A stretch of DNA of 64,000 nt, taken from Adiantum capillus-veneris. Its lineage: Eukaryota; Streptophyta; Polypodiopsida; Polypodiales; Pteridaceae. Position 1 is the first letter of the stretch. Every line of letters starts with the position of its first letter. Both the position numbers and the translations under genes were made by a program. The stretch spans positions 11,142,478 to 11,206,477 of the forward strand of contig CM043961.1 in assembly GCA_014529385.2 (NCBI GenBank), read 5' to 3'. Below the pieces are notes generated by a model, which made no database searches, was not told where the DNA came from, and saw nothing but the letters and a program-made list of their open reading frames with translations. Of this stretch, positions 1-11,613 are shown in pieces.

Positions 1-1530
1 GTACTTCTCCCATTGGGACTTTTGATCTACTTCTGTGACATAAGCTTTTAGTAGATCAAGAATGGTTAGGTTAGCTATTTCACTTTGGCCATCCGTTTGG
101 GGATGATAGGCCGAAGAGAAGTTTAGCCTTGTACCTAAATTCTCAAAGAGACCCTTCCAAAAATTACTGGTCATTCTAGGATCTCTATCCGACACTATGG
201 ACATGGGCAAGTCGTGGTACTTGTAGATTTGTGATATAAGGGGGGTTGCTATTTGATGGGCTTTGATATTATTTTTGATAGGTATGAAATGTTCTTGTTT
301 TCTAAACCTGACTACTATCGTCCATATTCATGTATTCCCATGGATAGACTTGGGAAACTCAAAGATAAAATCCATGGATATGCTCCCCCATGGTGAATTA
401 CGGATTGGCGAAGGTTGAAGCAATCCAGGTTGCTTCCCTCTATCAAACTTCTTCTTTTGGCATACCACACATTTTGTAACATACTCTTGTATGTTTGCTT
501 TCATGGCAGGCCAATAAAAATATGTTTCTATCCCTTTTAGGGTAGACTGAATCCCTCTATGCCCCGCATGAGGAGGAGCATGAGATTCATACATTACTTT
601 CTCACGTAGTGAGTTAGTAACACATAGTCTATTGCCATAGAGAAGATGACCATCTTGTAGGATAAATTGTTCTTCTTTCTTCCCTAGTGCAAGGGCTGAA
701 ATCACATCTCTAAAATCGAGATCATTAGCACACTCATCTATCATAGAAGAGAGATCATTGTGAGTTGCTATGGAAACTGCATTCACTCTCGATCATCTTG
801 AAAGTGCATCCACAACTTGATTATGCTTGCCAGCAATGTGAGCAATATGAAAATAATATTGCGAAAGGAAATTTTCCCACCTCATTTTTTTGTCGGAGAG
901 CTTGGTCTGCATCATGAAGTACTTAAGGCTTTGGTGATATGTTTGCAGAATGAAAGGAGTCCCCAGTAAATAGTGCTTCCACAAATCTAGGGCATGTAGA
1001 ACTGCTAAGAGTTCCTTCTCATATATGCCTAGAGCTTGCTCAACAGGGTCGAGCCGTTGACTTTCATAGGCTACGGCATGCCCTTCTTGGAGCAAAACAT
1101 CTCCAAGGCAATTGCCACAAGCGTCACATTGGACCTCAAATGGCTTTGAGAGATCCGGTAGTGTAAGCACAGGTTGAGAGATAAGATTTTCTTTAATCTT
1201 TTCAAAAGCATTTTTCTCCTTGGTGGACCATATACACCTAACATTTTTCTTTGTTAGGTCATGTAATGGTCCCGTGATTTGTGAGAACTTTCCTATGAAG
1301 CGTCTATACTATGCACACATATCTATAAAGCTTCTTAGTTCATGGAGATTCCTTGGATTAGGCCATCCTTTTATTACCTCTAGCTCTGATGGATCCATTT
1401 GGATGCCATCTTGAGAGATAATGTGACCTAAATACTGAATCTCTTGAAGAAAATTTCACTTTTCTTTTGATTAAAATAAAGTTTACTCTCTCATAAAACT
1501 TGAAATATTATTTGGAGATGTTGCTTCTGT
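1..1530 (-). pseudogene. Ty3/gypsy pol fragment (RT end, RNase H, integrase)
   Basis: This is a decayed piece of a gypsy polyprotein read right to left. Around 1500-1200 is the end of reverse transcriptase, with a GHIISQDGIQMDPS-like stretch and an LRSFIDMCAYYRRFIGKFS-like thumb. At 1170-793 is RNase H, starting near VQCDACGNCLGDVL and ending KHNQVVDALSR. At 786-328 is the integrase zinc finger (HAGHRG, then CVVCQKKK) and the first catalytic Asp (SMDFIFEFP). From 327 to 1 the frame continues, with stops, through SDRDPRMTSNFW and YHPQTDGQSE, which are the second Asp and the Glu. Stop codons break the frame between RNase H and integrase and after HGNT at about 327. The order RT-RH-INT is the Ty3/gypsy order. 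The left end runs off the window and the gag-to-RT part is missing. The element is not functional. Clade assignment (chromovirus-like) is only a guess. Confidence 0.9.
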
Positions 1531-1559
1531 TCATGTAATGAATTAGAGTAGATGATTAG

Positions 1560-2240
1560 AGTACTCTTTTGGAAGTCTCACTAGGAGGCTTCCTAGGTAC
1601 TCTCTCTTCTTGGTGGGGAGTTTGGAGAATACCATGGGTGCGCAATTATTGTAGCACTTCTCCTTGGAGGGATGGGTTGCCAAGGGCTTGTTGAAGCTTA
1701 GAAACAAGATAGTTTACAAGCATAGGGGCATCATTAGTTGCTCTTTCATTAGCAAAATCAAACCTATCAACATTCATTTCAATCTCTTTCACTTTGTCAT
1801 TCATACTAGCAGATTTTAGGTGTAAACTTTTACTTGTACTTTGGCACTTCAAGCCCTAGTTGCTACTCCTCTTTACCTTCAAAGATAAGCACTCATTAAG
1901 AACAAGTTCCTAATGAGCATAGAGAGAGTACTTAATTGAGAAATCAACATAGCAATTTACACCTAGCTAATTTGGCATTGACAATACTTGAAAAGAGAGA
2001 GAAAAAGAACAATTGACAACAATTGAGGATCGGATTTACATGGAGCCGGTCCCCCCTCCATAAAGGCTTTGTATTATAGCTTCTCCCATCAAAGGAGACT
2101 TTTGTACAATACAATTCTTGTGTTCCTTGACAAAACTCATTGGTGCAATGAAAATGGAAGCTTCATGCAACAAATTATGCTTGAAAATCACGCCTAGTGT
2201 CCCTAGCCTCAGTCCCAAGACCTCACACACCTTCAAAAAA
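1560..2240 (-). pseudogene. probable gag/leader remnant of the same gypsy element
   Basis: A short open frame at 1852-1646 encodes a charged, heptad-like peptide (KVKEIEMNVDRFDFANERA, then LVNYLVSKLQQALGNP) of the kind found at the start of gag. It sits directly upstream, in the minus sense, of the RT remnant that starts near 1500. No capsid, zinc knuckle or protease lies between them, so an internal deletion has probably joined gag to RT. A further small open frame at 2236-2036 has no recognisable content. Assignment rests on position and composition rather than on a diagnostic motif. Confidence 0.35.
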
Positions 2241-2478
2241 TGTGAGAGCTAGCAGGGAATGAGGATAGAGAAGAAGGGGTATCTTACAAGAAAGAAGTAT
2301 TCTCCTCACATAATCACTCTAATAGTATAGATTAGCTTAGTAATTATCCTGGTAGAGGAGATGATCATGCCATTGAAGCTTGGCTCTTGGTTGGATTTGC
2401 ATTCCATAGCCAAGAGTTGTTGGTGTAGGCCTCTACTTCTCAATGCTTGGAGAAGGAGACGGAGTTCTTCTTGCACAC

Positions 2479-2481
<3 letters not shown>

Positions 2482-2509
<28 letters not shown>
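2482..2509. repeat. (TG)n microsatellite
   Basis: Uninterrupted TG dinucleotide run of about 28 bp. Confidence 0.95.
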
Positions 2510-2997
2510 GGAATGAGTTATAGTAAAAATGCAGCCTTCTCTCTCATCTTGGTCGACCCCTCTTGCTATTTGCTCATGCTGGCACCCCATTGGCCCCTGT
2601 AAAGCTTAGCCAATCACAAATTAGAATCATAATTGCTAGCCTTGTGACATGTGTCCCCCTTTCCTCTTTTGTGAGAGCTTTATGTAATTAAATAATTCAA
2701 TTAAACTCTCATTGGACCTCTTAGTCTTCTTGCCAATAGGAATCAGTCAAGCCATTGGGCTGCTGAATGCTCATTGGACCCCTTGGTAGACTGTCCCCAA
2801 TAGTCTTCTAGGGAGCTTAATTTCTATTGGTTCTCTTATCAAGAATTTTTAAATTTATTAGACTAAATTTACTATATCCTAATTCTCATTGGTCCACCTC
2901 TATGGCCATCCAATAGGATTTGAGGGAAGCTTGGGGGCAATTGGCGTAGGAGCCTGACATGTGTCCAGTATTCCCTTTGTGTAAAGGGGAAGCTTTG

Positions 2998-2999
<2 letters not shown>

Positions 3000-3073
<74 letters not shown>
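3000..3073. repeat. (TG)n microsatellite
   Basis: Uninterrupted TG run of about 74 bp. Open frames reading poly-His/Thr or poly-Cys/Val through it are artefacts of the dinucleotide repeat. Confidence 0.97.
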
Positions 3074-3075
<2 letters not shown>

Positions 3076-3399
3076 CTCTCTCATCCCCTACTCTCATGGC
3101 TCGCCCCCTCCTTGATAGGGATGTGGGAAGACTTTTTAGTCTTCCCATGACCATCCAAATTTCCCTTACATTGGCCTTTGGACAATTGAATAAAAGATCA
3201 GGAACCTTAGCCTATTAAAGTCTTAATGGAGCTGAACCTTAGGTCTTTTAAGCCCCATTGAATCGCATTGCTCTTTTGTAGACTGTCCCCCTTTGGATCC
3301 CTATTTTCCCTTCTCTGGATCCCTGCAGAGACCGGTCTGGCAGCCTTACCAATATTCTAGCTATTACTCCCCTCATACTTCCCCATATTAAATGATCAA

Positions 3400-3990
3400 T
3401 TTAACATGAGAAAATCATTTGGGAGGATTAGATATTTGAGAGATGTAGTTGGCCATGGACGTGCAAAAGATGTGTAGTGCTATTTCCACCCAATGAGTCA
3501 TCTTGTGAGGAGTACCATCGCCACTTGGTTGTATTCACATCGAGCAGGTATGCTAAAGATGGATAATTTTAAGCCTTTAAAAGAGGTGAAAATAAGCATA
3601 GCTCATGTTTGCTCATTGGATGACTTATACATCAGACTCGGCATTCTTGAGTCCATGGGATTGGCCCTTAAATTGATGCAGGAAGAGATGAAGAATGGTT
3701 TATAGACATTGAAGCATGTTTCTAGGCCACTATTCTTCACAAGGTCATCTCCATACACATCCCACATTCACGCAAACAAATAGTTCAAGAAACCATTAAT
3801 GTGTTAGAAATCATGCAAGTTCTAGATGAAGGACAATCTCCCTCTTCACCATCATCATTAGATGCTGGATCAATGGCACCTTCAACACATAATGTGTAAG
3901 GCACTACGACACCTTCCTCTCCCTACTTAACTTTCTCAAAGATTCAGGTATTGTGTATTGATATATCCCAGTGCTGGAAAAAGGGCTAGG
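3400..3990. other. unassigned stretch
   Basis: A 70-codon plus-strand open frame (3493-3705) is followed by stop-rich sequence. Nothing in it resembles a known domain. It ends at the edge of the satellite array. It may be part of an old element, but I see no terminal structure. Confidence 0.3.
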
Positions 3991-5660
3991 TTTAGTGCAG
4001 TCTCACCTAGAAATGTATTTGAGTGTAGCTTACTATAATCATATGTAGGTTTTCCAAGTTTTTGGAAAAATGATTGTTTATTTGAGTGCTTTAAAAAAAC
4101 CTAGGTTTACTAGTGATCTTGCCTACGAAATAAAACCTTCAAATATAGTAAATTTGCCTAAAATTTCTCATACATAGGTTTTCCATGTTTTTGGGAGAAA
4201 GTTTTATGTATCTGAGTGCTCAAAAAAACCTACATTTATTGTAATCTAACCTACAAATTTTGAGATTTACCTTTAAATTCTAGATTCGAAGGTAAGAACT
4301 CCTACAAAATTTAGACAAATTTAGAGTAAAAACCATCAAATACAATCAATTTTCCTCTAAAATTTCTCATAGGTAGGTTTTTTAATTTTTGAAAAAAGCA
4401 TTGTGTACGTGAGTTCTCAAAGAAAATCTAAGTTTAATGTAAATATAGTAAATTTTCCTCCTTGAAAAGTGACCCCAAAGAGTAAGAACCCCTAAGAAAG
4501 GGAGTGCCAAGGGCCACATAAGTGCATTCCACGAGGCTACATTTAAATATGGTGTACATGCTGACCAAAAAAAATTCAAATCGAAAGGTTTTTTAAAAGA
4601 TCCCCTCAATAGCCATTTTAGTTTGCTCATGTCAAATACTTGCATGATGCCACATGCCTTTGAGATATAAGGACACACAATTGTATCTAGACATGATTCC
4701 TCGCCTTGCCTCGTGTGAAAACTACTCAAAGCTTCCTTACCCTCACCCTTCTCCTTCCAAACATATGCGGCATCCTAAACTACAAATATTAATACAAGGA
4801 GAAAAGCACTATATATCCAAATTCTCAAAAAAAAAACCTAGGCGAAGTGTAATCCCCACCTACAAATTTTGAAGTTTATATCTAAATTCTGGATTTGAAG
4901 GTCAGAAAACCTACAAAGTTTAGAGAAATTAGCATGGATGAATGATAGATCAAAGGGGAGGTATACAATCATCATCATACACGCAAACTGAGAAATTTAA
5001 ATATAAAACCTTCAAATATAGTAAGTTTGTTCTAAAATTTGATCATATATTTGTCTTTTAAATTTCAATTTTTTGTGAGATTTTCCAAGAGCCCTTTATG
5101 GAAACCATAAAAACCTACAAATTTAAAAAGGAAAATCTCCAAATTTTATAGGCAAATTCTAGGAAAATCAGGTGAGGACCTTCAAATATACTTTTCTCAT
5201 ATGTAGGTTTTCCAAGCGTTTGAAAAAGAGCACTATGTATCCAACTGCTCGAAAAAAGGCTAGGTTTAATGTAATCTCACGTACAAATTTTAAATTCTAG
5301 ATTTGAAGGGAACAAAACCCATGAAGTCAAAGAAACTTACTGTAAAAACACTCAAATATACTAAATCTCAAGATTAAAGTTCTCATATGTAGGTTTTCTA
5401 AGTTTTTAGGAAAAACCACTATGTATCCAAGTGCTCGAAAAAACCTAGGTTTGGTGTAAACCCACCTACAAATTTTGAGATTTACATCTAAATTCTAGTT
5501 TGAAGGTGAGAATACCTACGAAGTTCATAGAGAGAAACCTAGGTCTAGTGTAATCCCACCCACAAATTTTGAGATTTACCTTTAAATTCTAATTTGAAGT
5601 TGAAAACACCTTCAAAGTTTAGAGAAATTCGGCACAAAAACCTTCAAATATAATCAATAA
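3990..5660. repeat. degenerate tandem satellite, unit about 187 bp
   Basis: The same ordered phrases recur through this block: CATATGTAGGTTTTCC, then AAGTGCTCGAAAAAACCTAG, then CACCTACAAATTTTGAGATT, then AAATTCTAGATTTGAAGG, then TTCAAATATAGTAAATT. The GAAGG-type phrase recurs at about 5306 and 5493, giving a period near 187 bp. Other units are shortened: the next copy follows after only about 100 bp at 5594. The run is interrupted by unrelated sequence around 4470-4800. Units differ by many substitutions, so the array is old. AT content is high and no open frame is shared between units. Confidence 0.8.
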
Positions 5661-5785
5661 TTTACTCCACCTTCCGTCGTTGTCAACTTGCAATTCCTCA
5701 CCACCTACCCTAGATTTTCTCCATGTCTAGGATTTGTCGGCTTAGGCTTACTTGCCTTTGTTCTTCATTGGCTATGGGACCAATT

Positions 5786-5786
<1 letters not shown>

Positions 5787-5871
<85 letters not shown>

Positions 5872-5902
5872 GTGCATAGGCAACATGCAGCTCTGATATT
5901 GT

Positions 5903-5977
<75 letters not shown>

Positions 5978-6004
5978 GAATGCTACAAGCTAGTTGCTCT
6001 CTCT

Positions 6005-6040
<36 letters not shown>

Positions 6041-6043
6041 ATC

Positions 6044-6101
<58 letters not shown>

Positions 6102-6180
6102 GACACACATAGAGACTTGCATGCACACATGGGCTTGCTCAGTTAGATTGGACTCACACACACACACACAACCAATGCCT
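5787..6180. repeat. cluster of compound (CT)n(CA)n microsatellites
   Basis: Three successive compound tracts occur: (CT)n then (CA)n at 5787-5868, again at about 5904-5974, and an interrupted CT block followed by (AC)n at 6001-6098. A short CA run follows at about 6154-6170. The identical CT-then-CA order three times suggests local duplication of one compound tract rather than independent growth. Confidence 0.9.
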
Positions 6181-6295
6181 AGTCGCACTATAGGTTGGGA
6201 TTTGAGTCTCATGCACACACGTAGCTAGCGGCCAATCATGTTTCTTCTTTCTCTCTCTCTCTCTTTCTCTCTCTCTGCTCTCATCTCTCTCTCTC

Positions 6296-6357
6296 TGTAT
6301 CTATATATATTATATATATTCAGTGTTATATATATATATATATATATATCAATATAT

Positions 6358-6400
<43 letters not shown>

Positions 6401-6442
6401 GTTATATATATATATATATGATATATATTTATATATAATATA

Positions 6443-6483
<41 letters not shown>

Positions 6484-6507
6484 TATATATTATATATATA
6501 TTATATA

Positions 6508-6555
<48 letters not shown>
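6296..6555. repeat. (AT)n-rich block
   Basis: About 260 bp of almost pure TA dinucleotides with scattered interruptions, ending in a short CA run. It could extrude into cruciform DNA and is a likely assembly or replication trouble spot. Confidence 0.95.
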
Positions 6556-6557
<2 letters not shown>

Positions 6558-6859
6558 ACACACACACTAACTCCTCGGATTCGGTGTCACTCTAAATAAT
6601 TATGTGACTTTCACGTGAGTGCATTATAAGGGGTGATTAAATTTCTTTTTTTCTCACATTTTCACATACACAAGGGTACCATAAAATGGAATTGCAGAAA
6701 AGAATTACAAATTGAATTAAAAAAAGGGTACATTTTATTTTTCAAAAATTTATACATAAAGAGTTTTAAAAATAGTCCTTAGACGCGCGCGATAAACACA
6801 ATTTATACATAGTGAATCCCCTGAGACTAACACTAACACATGAACACACATACATACAC

Positions 6860-7105
6860 ATAGCATGGACATGAACGCACACAGAAGCAATTGTTGCAGG
6901 TCGAGATTGGACCGAGACCTTCAAGCGTCGAGGTCGTCAAACTATAATTATTTCATGGAGTTCCAAATGTGGACGTTTCTGCAAGCTACAATGGATGACA
7001 CGTGGAAGGCCTTTCCTCGCTTGGAAAATTTAAGCTCCATTATATATGGATAGATTTACTTTAAAATTATTTCAATCAAGAATTTTTTTTGGCACTCTCT
7101 TTGAG

Positions 7106-7175
<70 letters not shown>

Positions 7176-7432
7176 TGTCCTTCCATTTTGGGGTTGTTCA
7201 TGTCTAGTTTTAAATTTAAATTGGAGTTTGGTATATTAATTAAAAATTTCTAGCTAGAATCCAAGTTCGCCTTGAAGTAAATCAAGAAAATTTTGATAGT
7301 GTATATACGAACAATTTCTTAAATTTTTAAATTTTATGGCCATTGGCTCTTCAAAAGCAAAGTTGAGCCACCCTTCAATTAGAGAAAATTAAAGTCTCTA
7401 AAAGTAGAGTGAGACCTTTCTTTTTAAACTTT

Positions 7433-7469
<37 letters not shown>

Positions 7470-7759
7470 TACACACACACAAAAACACATGAACACACCA
7501 CAAGCACACAGCATGGACGCAAGCACATGCATGAGCAGCTATTGCATGTCAAGATTGGACTAAGACCTTCAAGCGCCGAGGTTGTCGAGCTACAATTATT
7601 TCATGGAGTTCCAAACGTGAGCATTTGTGCAAGCTGCAGTGGATGACACGTGGAGGCCGTCTTCTTCCTTGAAAATTTTAATATCCATTATATATAGTAT
7701 AGATAGATTTACTTTAAAATTATTTCGATCAAAAAAAATAAATTGTCACTCTTTGAGAC

Positions 7760-7796
<37 letters not shown>

Positions 7797-8010
7797 GCAT
7801 ATATACACACACAGACACACACACACATACACATACACATACACATACCCTTTCATTTTGGGGCTATTCAAGATCAATGTTCGCTTAAAATCCGACAAAA
7901 ATTTTGCTAGTGTACATAGAAACAATTTCTTAAATTTTTAAATTTTATGGCCATTGGGTTTCCAAAAGCAAAGTTGAGCCACCCTTCAATAATTAAGAAA
8001 AAGTAAAGCT
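6860..8010 (+). repeat. tandemly duplicated ~600-bp unit
   Basis: Two units lie head to tail, about 6860-7400 and 7508-8010. Both contain, in order, the phrases ACCTTCAAGCG, ATTATTTCATGGAGTTCCAA, GGATGACACGTGGA, TCCATTATATAT, a (TC)n(AC)n compound tract, and TTTTATGGCCATTGG with AAAGCAAAGTTGAGCC. Some phrases reappear in a further partial copy near 8160-8205. The microsatellites at about 7111-7175 and 7763-7830 are therefore part of the duplicated unit. I see no coding content and do not recognise the parent element. Confidence 0.8.
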
Positions 8011-8338
8011 AGAAAAAGTAAAACTTTTTTTTTTAACTTTGAAAGGTTAAAAAGTGAAGGTTGAAAAGGTTCACAGTCTCCGGGATTCCAAGATTTGGAG
8101 AAATGAGACATTTTGTAAGGTTTTCTTTGAAGTGAAAGCACTTACTTACATTGGAGGGTCTCTCCTTCCTTAAAAATTTTAAGTTGCATTATGTATAGTA
8201 TAGAAGTGTCGATAAGCTATTGCATGTCTAAACATGTCCACACAAATAGGGAGATTATTATATAATATTAGAGAAAACATAGAGCCAATGAGACCAAGCA
8301 AGTTATAAGGAGTTTACAAATTAGCGATATGTAAGAAA
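8010..8338. other. unassigned AT-rich stretch
   Basis: No open frame or terminal repeat is visible. A short piece at about 8160-8205 repeats part of the unit to the left. Confidence 0.4.
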
Positions 8339-9031
8339 TGAAGATGGCATGCTTCTAATGTATCAAAAAACAGCAGTGTATGACTCTCGAAGGTATTGTG
8401 GGGAGCATTGATGACTGGGGTAAAGGCTCTTGCTAGGGAAATTGGCTCGGATAGATGCTCACAATGCAGAATGGCTTAGAAAGACCTCTCTCACCTTTTC
8501 AAGGAGTGCCCTGTGTTCAGTGGCCTTGTGGGTAAGATATGCAAATGGGTGCAAAGGACATGGAAGATAGGATTCTAAAAGAATGATCTGTTCTTGGGAG
8601 GAAAGGTGTTGAAAAGCAAGGAGATGCTTATTGCAACACATATTGTTAGATAATGCTACTTCAAAAAGGTATGGAAGGCTAGGAATGGTTGCTTATTGGA
8701 CCAAACCATGGAAACAACCAGGTTCACAAAGATAATTCAAGAAAGCAGGGGGGCGATCCTGGCCTTTGGAAAATTCACAAGAACTCTGTTAAATGGAACA
8801 GATCAATTGTCACCGCTTTAACTGACTCTAATAGATAAGAACCCGGGGTTGTCCATGGGGTGGCTCCCCTATTAGCCGATGTATCAATGATATCTAAGAG
8901 TTGTCATGGCTCGACATGAGCATGGCACAAATATAAATTTTTGTAGTTGTCAATATAATTCACTCACCATTGTGAGTTTTACCAAATAAAAAATTTAAAA
9001 ATGAAGATGGCATGCTTCTAATGTACCAAAA
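8339..9031 (+). mobile_element. 5'-truncated L1-type LINE with 31-bp target site duplication
   Basis: The segment from about 8370 to 9000 is bounded by two copies, 31 bp long with one mismatch, of a sequence starting ATGAAGATGGCATGCTTCTA (8339-8369 and 9001-9031). The inserted DNA ends in an A-rich tail (AATAAAAAATTTAAAA). Inside, near 8456-8512, the plus strand encodes CSQC followed by HLFKECP, which matches the zinc-binding domain at the C-terminus of plant LINE ORF2. Stops and a mutated residue break the frame. The long target duplication, A-rich tail and 5' truncation are the classical outcome of target-primed reverse transcription. The element is dead. Confidence 0.88.
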
Positions 9032-9072
9032 GAGAAAAAGATATCAGATTTCTATTGCTATACTAGAAAAAC

Positions 9073-9267
9073 TGTTGGGGTTAAGGCCTATGTGCCTTGA
9101 CCAGTCGCCCAGGTCATGGGCGCCCGCCCATTGTTACCCTATACTTATAGTGAGTATATTGTATAGGGGGTGCTTGCACTTCACAGTCTCCCCACCCACA
9201 TCGTGTGTGTGTCTCCTTCTCTCTCTCTCTCGCACTCTCCGTCTGTGGTGCTCCCCGATCCCCTTTA
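9073..9267 (+). repeat. 5' LTR of deleted copia element
   Basis: Starts TGTTGGGGTTAAGG and runs to about CCCCTTTA, just before the primer-like site. It differs from the right LTR at a few positions, including the length of a TC run, so the insertion is old enough to have diverged slightly. Confidence 0.88.
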
Positions 9268-10802
9268 ATTGCTATTAGAGTGTAGGTGCGGAGGGAGCGC
9301 GTGTGTGCACAGTCACGACGACAGCGGAGAGCCAACAAGCAGTAGAAGATCGAGTTCGAAATTCTGTGCAGAAGACTTACTGTGAGAATCTGGAAGAGAG
9401 GTTGACTGGGTGTATCTCTGCTTACGAGATGGGGATTAATAAAATAGAACTGGAGAAAATCAAAGCTTGCATAATAAGCTAGCGCTATCTAAAGTCTATA
9501 GAGGCCGCTTGAGGAATTAAACAAGGCAGCGCTATTAAGCTATTCAAGCAAGCACAAGAGAGCTTCAACAACAAGCAAGTGCTATGAGTTTGAGGAGAGA
9601 CCAAAATCGTTGCCTGCAGGAGCAGCAGAGTGGATTTTAGTGGAATCTGCTATTCTCCACGGCTACAGGTGCATAGAGAGTGACTCTCTTCATTGGTGGT
9701 GCACACATACTTCGGCATCGGCAAGTGGATCTGTGGAGGAATCTGTCCTCGCTGCAAGAGAGCCAGTCATCTCTCTGAAGGGAGGGGAGTGCGCAGGAGA
9801 TTGACGACACTCCTCCAGATTCAAGCCAAGAGACGAAGTACAGGTACAGGGTTTGCACTACAGATTTCTCTAGGTGCCCGGTTGGCATAGAGCGTGTTTT
9901 GTGCTTTGCCAGGCTATGTATGCCATTGTGGAGAGCTGTTACGCTCTAGTCTCCTGGATTTCAGTTCCAGAGGTGTTGCAGTGTGCTGTTTACTGGCTTT
10001 GGTACCTTGCTTTGCCACAGGTGTACAGGTGACTTCTCTTCAGATGGGAGATGTACTACAGTGACTCGATGTCATGCATGGCAGTGTCTTGTTAGCCGGT
10101 TTGTGCTCATGTATGTACACTGCGGGAGCTCTTTGTATGCTCAGTGATCTGGTTGAGCTACTCCCAGATTGTTTGCCATAGGATTTGGCATCTTATTTCC
10201 TTTGTTGTTTTGGGTGTGACTTAGTCCCTGTACAAATAAGACTCTGTCCGATTTGTGCCAGGAGTTTTATGCATGTTGTGACAGTGTTCGTAAGATATTA
10301 GACATGCATTGACTTGTTGCTTGCGGCGGATAGGTTTTCCGCTTATGCGCTCACAGGTGGTCACTCTGATTGCATTGTTGGTCGGTTTTATGACAGAGGT
10401 TTGTAGCACAGGTTTTGTGCAGGCAATTTAATTCACAGATTTGCGGGGATTTGATCATGCATGTTGAGTGCTGATTGATTGCGCATTGGTCTTGTTGAGC
10501 GGTTGATCGACTTATGGTTATTTTGGGTTAGATAGCCATTTTACATCGAAACTCTGGTGAAATTTTCCCAGTATTTTGTGACATAATGTGAATGTTTCTT
10601 GCTTATCTTGGCTTGATTTTGGCACTCAGTTTTGGCTTTGAGAGTGTTGGTTACACTCAGAGTTTGCGTGCGTGTTCAAATGTGGGAGCCTTATGCTCAC
10701 AGATTGTCTCACAGATTTTGCATGGTGATTTTGCCATATTCTTGGACATTTGGCAGGTGCTGAGACATTGATTTTGCTTTCTTGTTTGCTACATTGTGCT
10801 CA

Positions 10803-11613
10803 TGGCAGAGACAAGTGATCGATCAGATTGTGACCTCTCACAAATGCGCGTGTTTGATGGGTCAGACTTTGCGGCATGGAGAGATTGTATGCTTGATGCA
10901 CTGACACAGTGAGGGTTGCATCGACCATTGAGTGGTGATGCAGGTAGACCTTCAAACATGTCTGACGATCAGTGTGGCAGGAGCTAGAGGAGATGGCACT
11001 ATCTACGCTCTCTTTGCACCTTGCGGAATCTGTATATGCTCTTGTTATGTATGAGACTACTTCGAGAGCACTTTGGCGCAGATTACATGATATGTATGAT
11101 AGATCTGAGTCATCAAGGACTCGTGTGAGACATGTACATTCACGAGTACACCGACAGGTGATATGTTGGTATTGTGGTCATTTTGGACACGTTAGACGGT
11201 GCTATTTTCGTCATATGCGACATCGTAGGAGACATGGCAGTCTCAAAGATGTATGTAGTGATGCCATGGACTCAGTTTCTTTGACAGTTGAGGCAGGTGT
11301 AGTGTCGGAGTATACTAGTGACGGGGATGTCACTTTTACCTCGAGCTATGCACGAGATGCTATACATGTGGATAGTGCACTCCCTTCGCAGTGGTTGCTA
11401 GACGCGGATGCTATGTTTCATGTCGCGTCGCATCGTGAATGGTTTTGTAGCTATTCTAGCGGGATGCTTGGCAGTGTACGTTTGATCGATGGATCGGTGC
11501 ATGCGATAGCAGGTGCAGGAGATGTGAAACTGTCATTACCAAGTGGTGCATCTTACTTGTTACGACATGTGCGCTATGTACCAGATTTGACAGTGAGTGA
11601 TTGGTCAGCTTAG
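10803..11613 (+). pseudogene. copia gag-zinc knuckle-protease remnant
   Basis: The gag start MAETSDRSDCDLSQMRVFDG at about 10803 leads to FAAWRDCMLDAL, followed by a stop codon near 10911. The frame then resumes as the 213-codon run at 10972-11613. That run has VYALVMYETTSRALW, typical of copia gag, then a zinc knuckle CWYCGHFGHVRRC that is one residue short of the usual CX2CX4HX4C. Next is a protease-like WLLDADAMFHVASHREWFCS, where the canonical Asp-Ser-Gly-Ala is replaced by Asp-Ala-Asp-Ala. The catalytic Asp remains but the flap-side residues are altered. The end, LLRHVRYVPDL, is the usual sequence after copia protease. The product would not be a working protease. Confidence 0.82.

Larger units (their letters stand above)
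2240..3400. other. non-coding stretch, possible decayed LTR
   Basis: No gene is supported here. The stretch repeats phrases such as CATTGGACC and CCAATAGG and twice has ACATGTGTCC (near 2650 and 2958). It also contains two TG tracts. It lies upstream of the gag remnant of the minus-strand gypsy element, where a 5' LTR would be expected, but I found neither a matching second copy nor a primer site. Confidence 0.3.

Noticed and set aside
1220-1414. Plus-strand 64-codon frame
   Set aside because: It is antisense to the gypsy RT end, which is clearly coded on the minus strand.
2872-3218. Open frames of poly-His/Thr, Cys/Val, Leu/Ser or Arg/Glu over dinucleotide runs (here and at about 5.7-6.2, 14.0-14.3, 19.0-19.3, 22.2-22.4, 48.0-48.3, 53.8-54.1 kb)
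   Set aside because: These are forced by (TG)n, (TC)n and (AG)n repeats, are open in several frames at once and change with repeat length. They are not genes.
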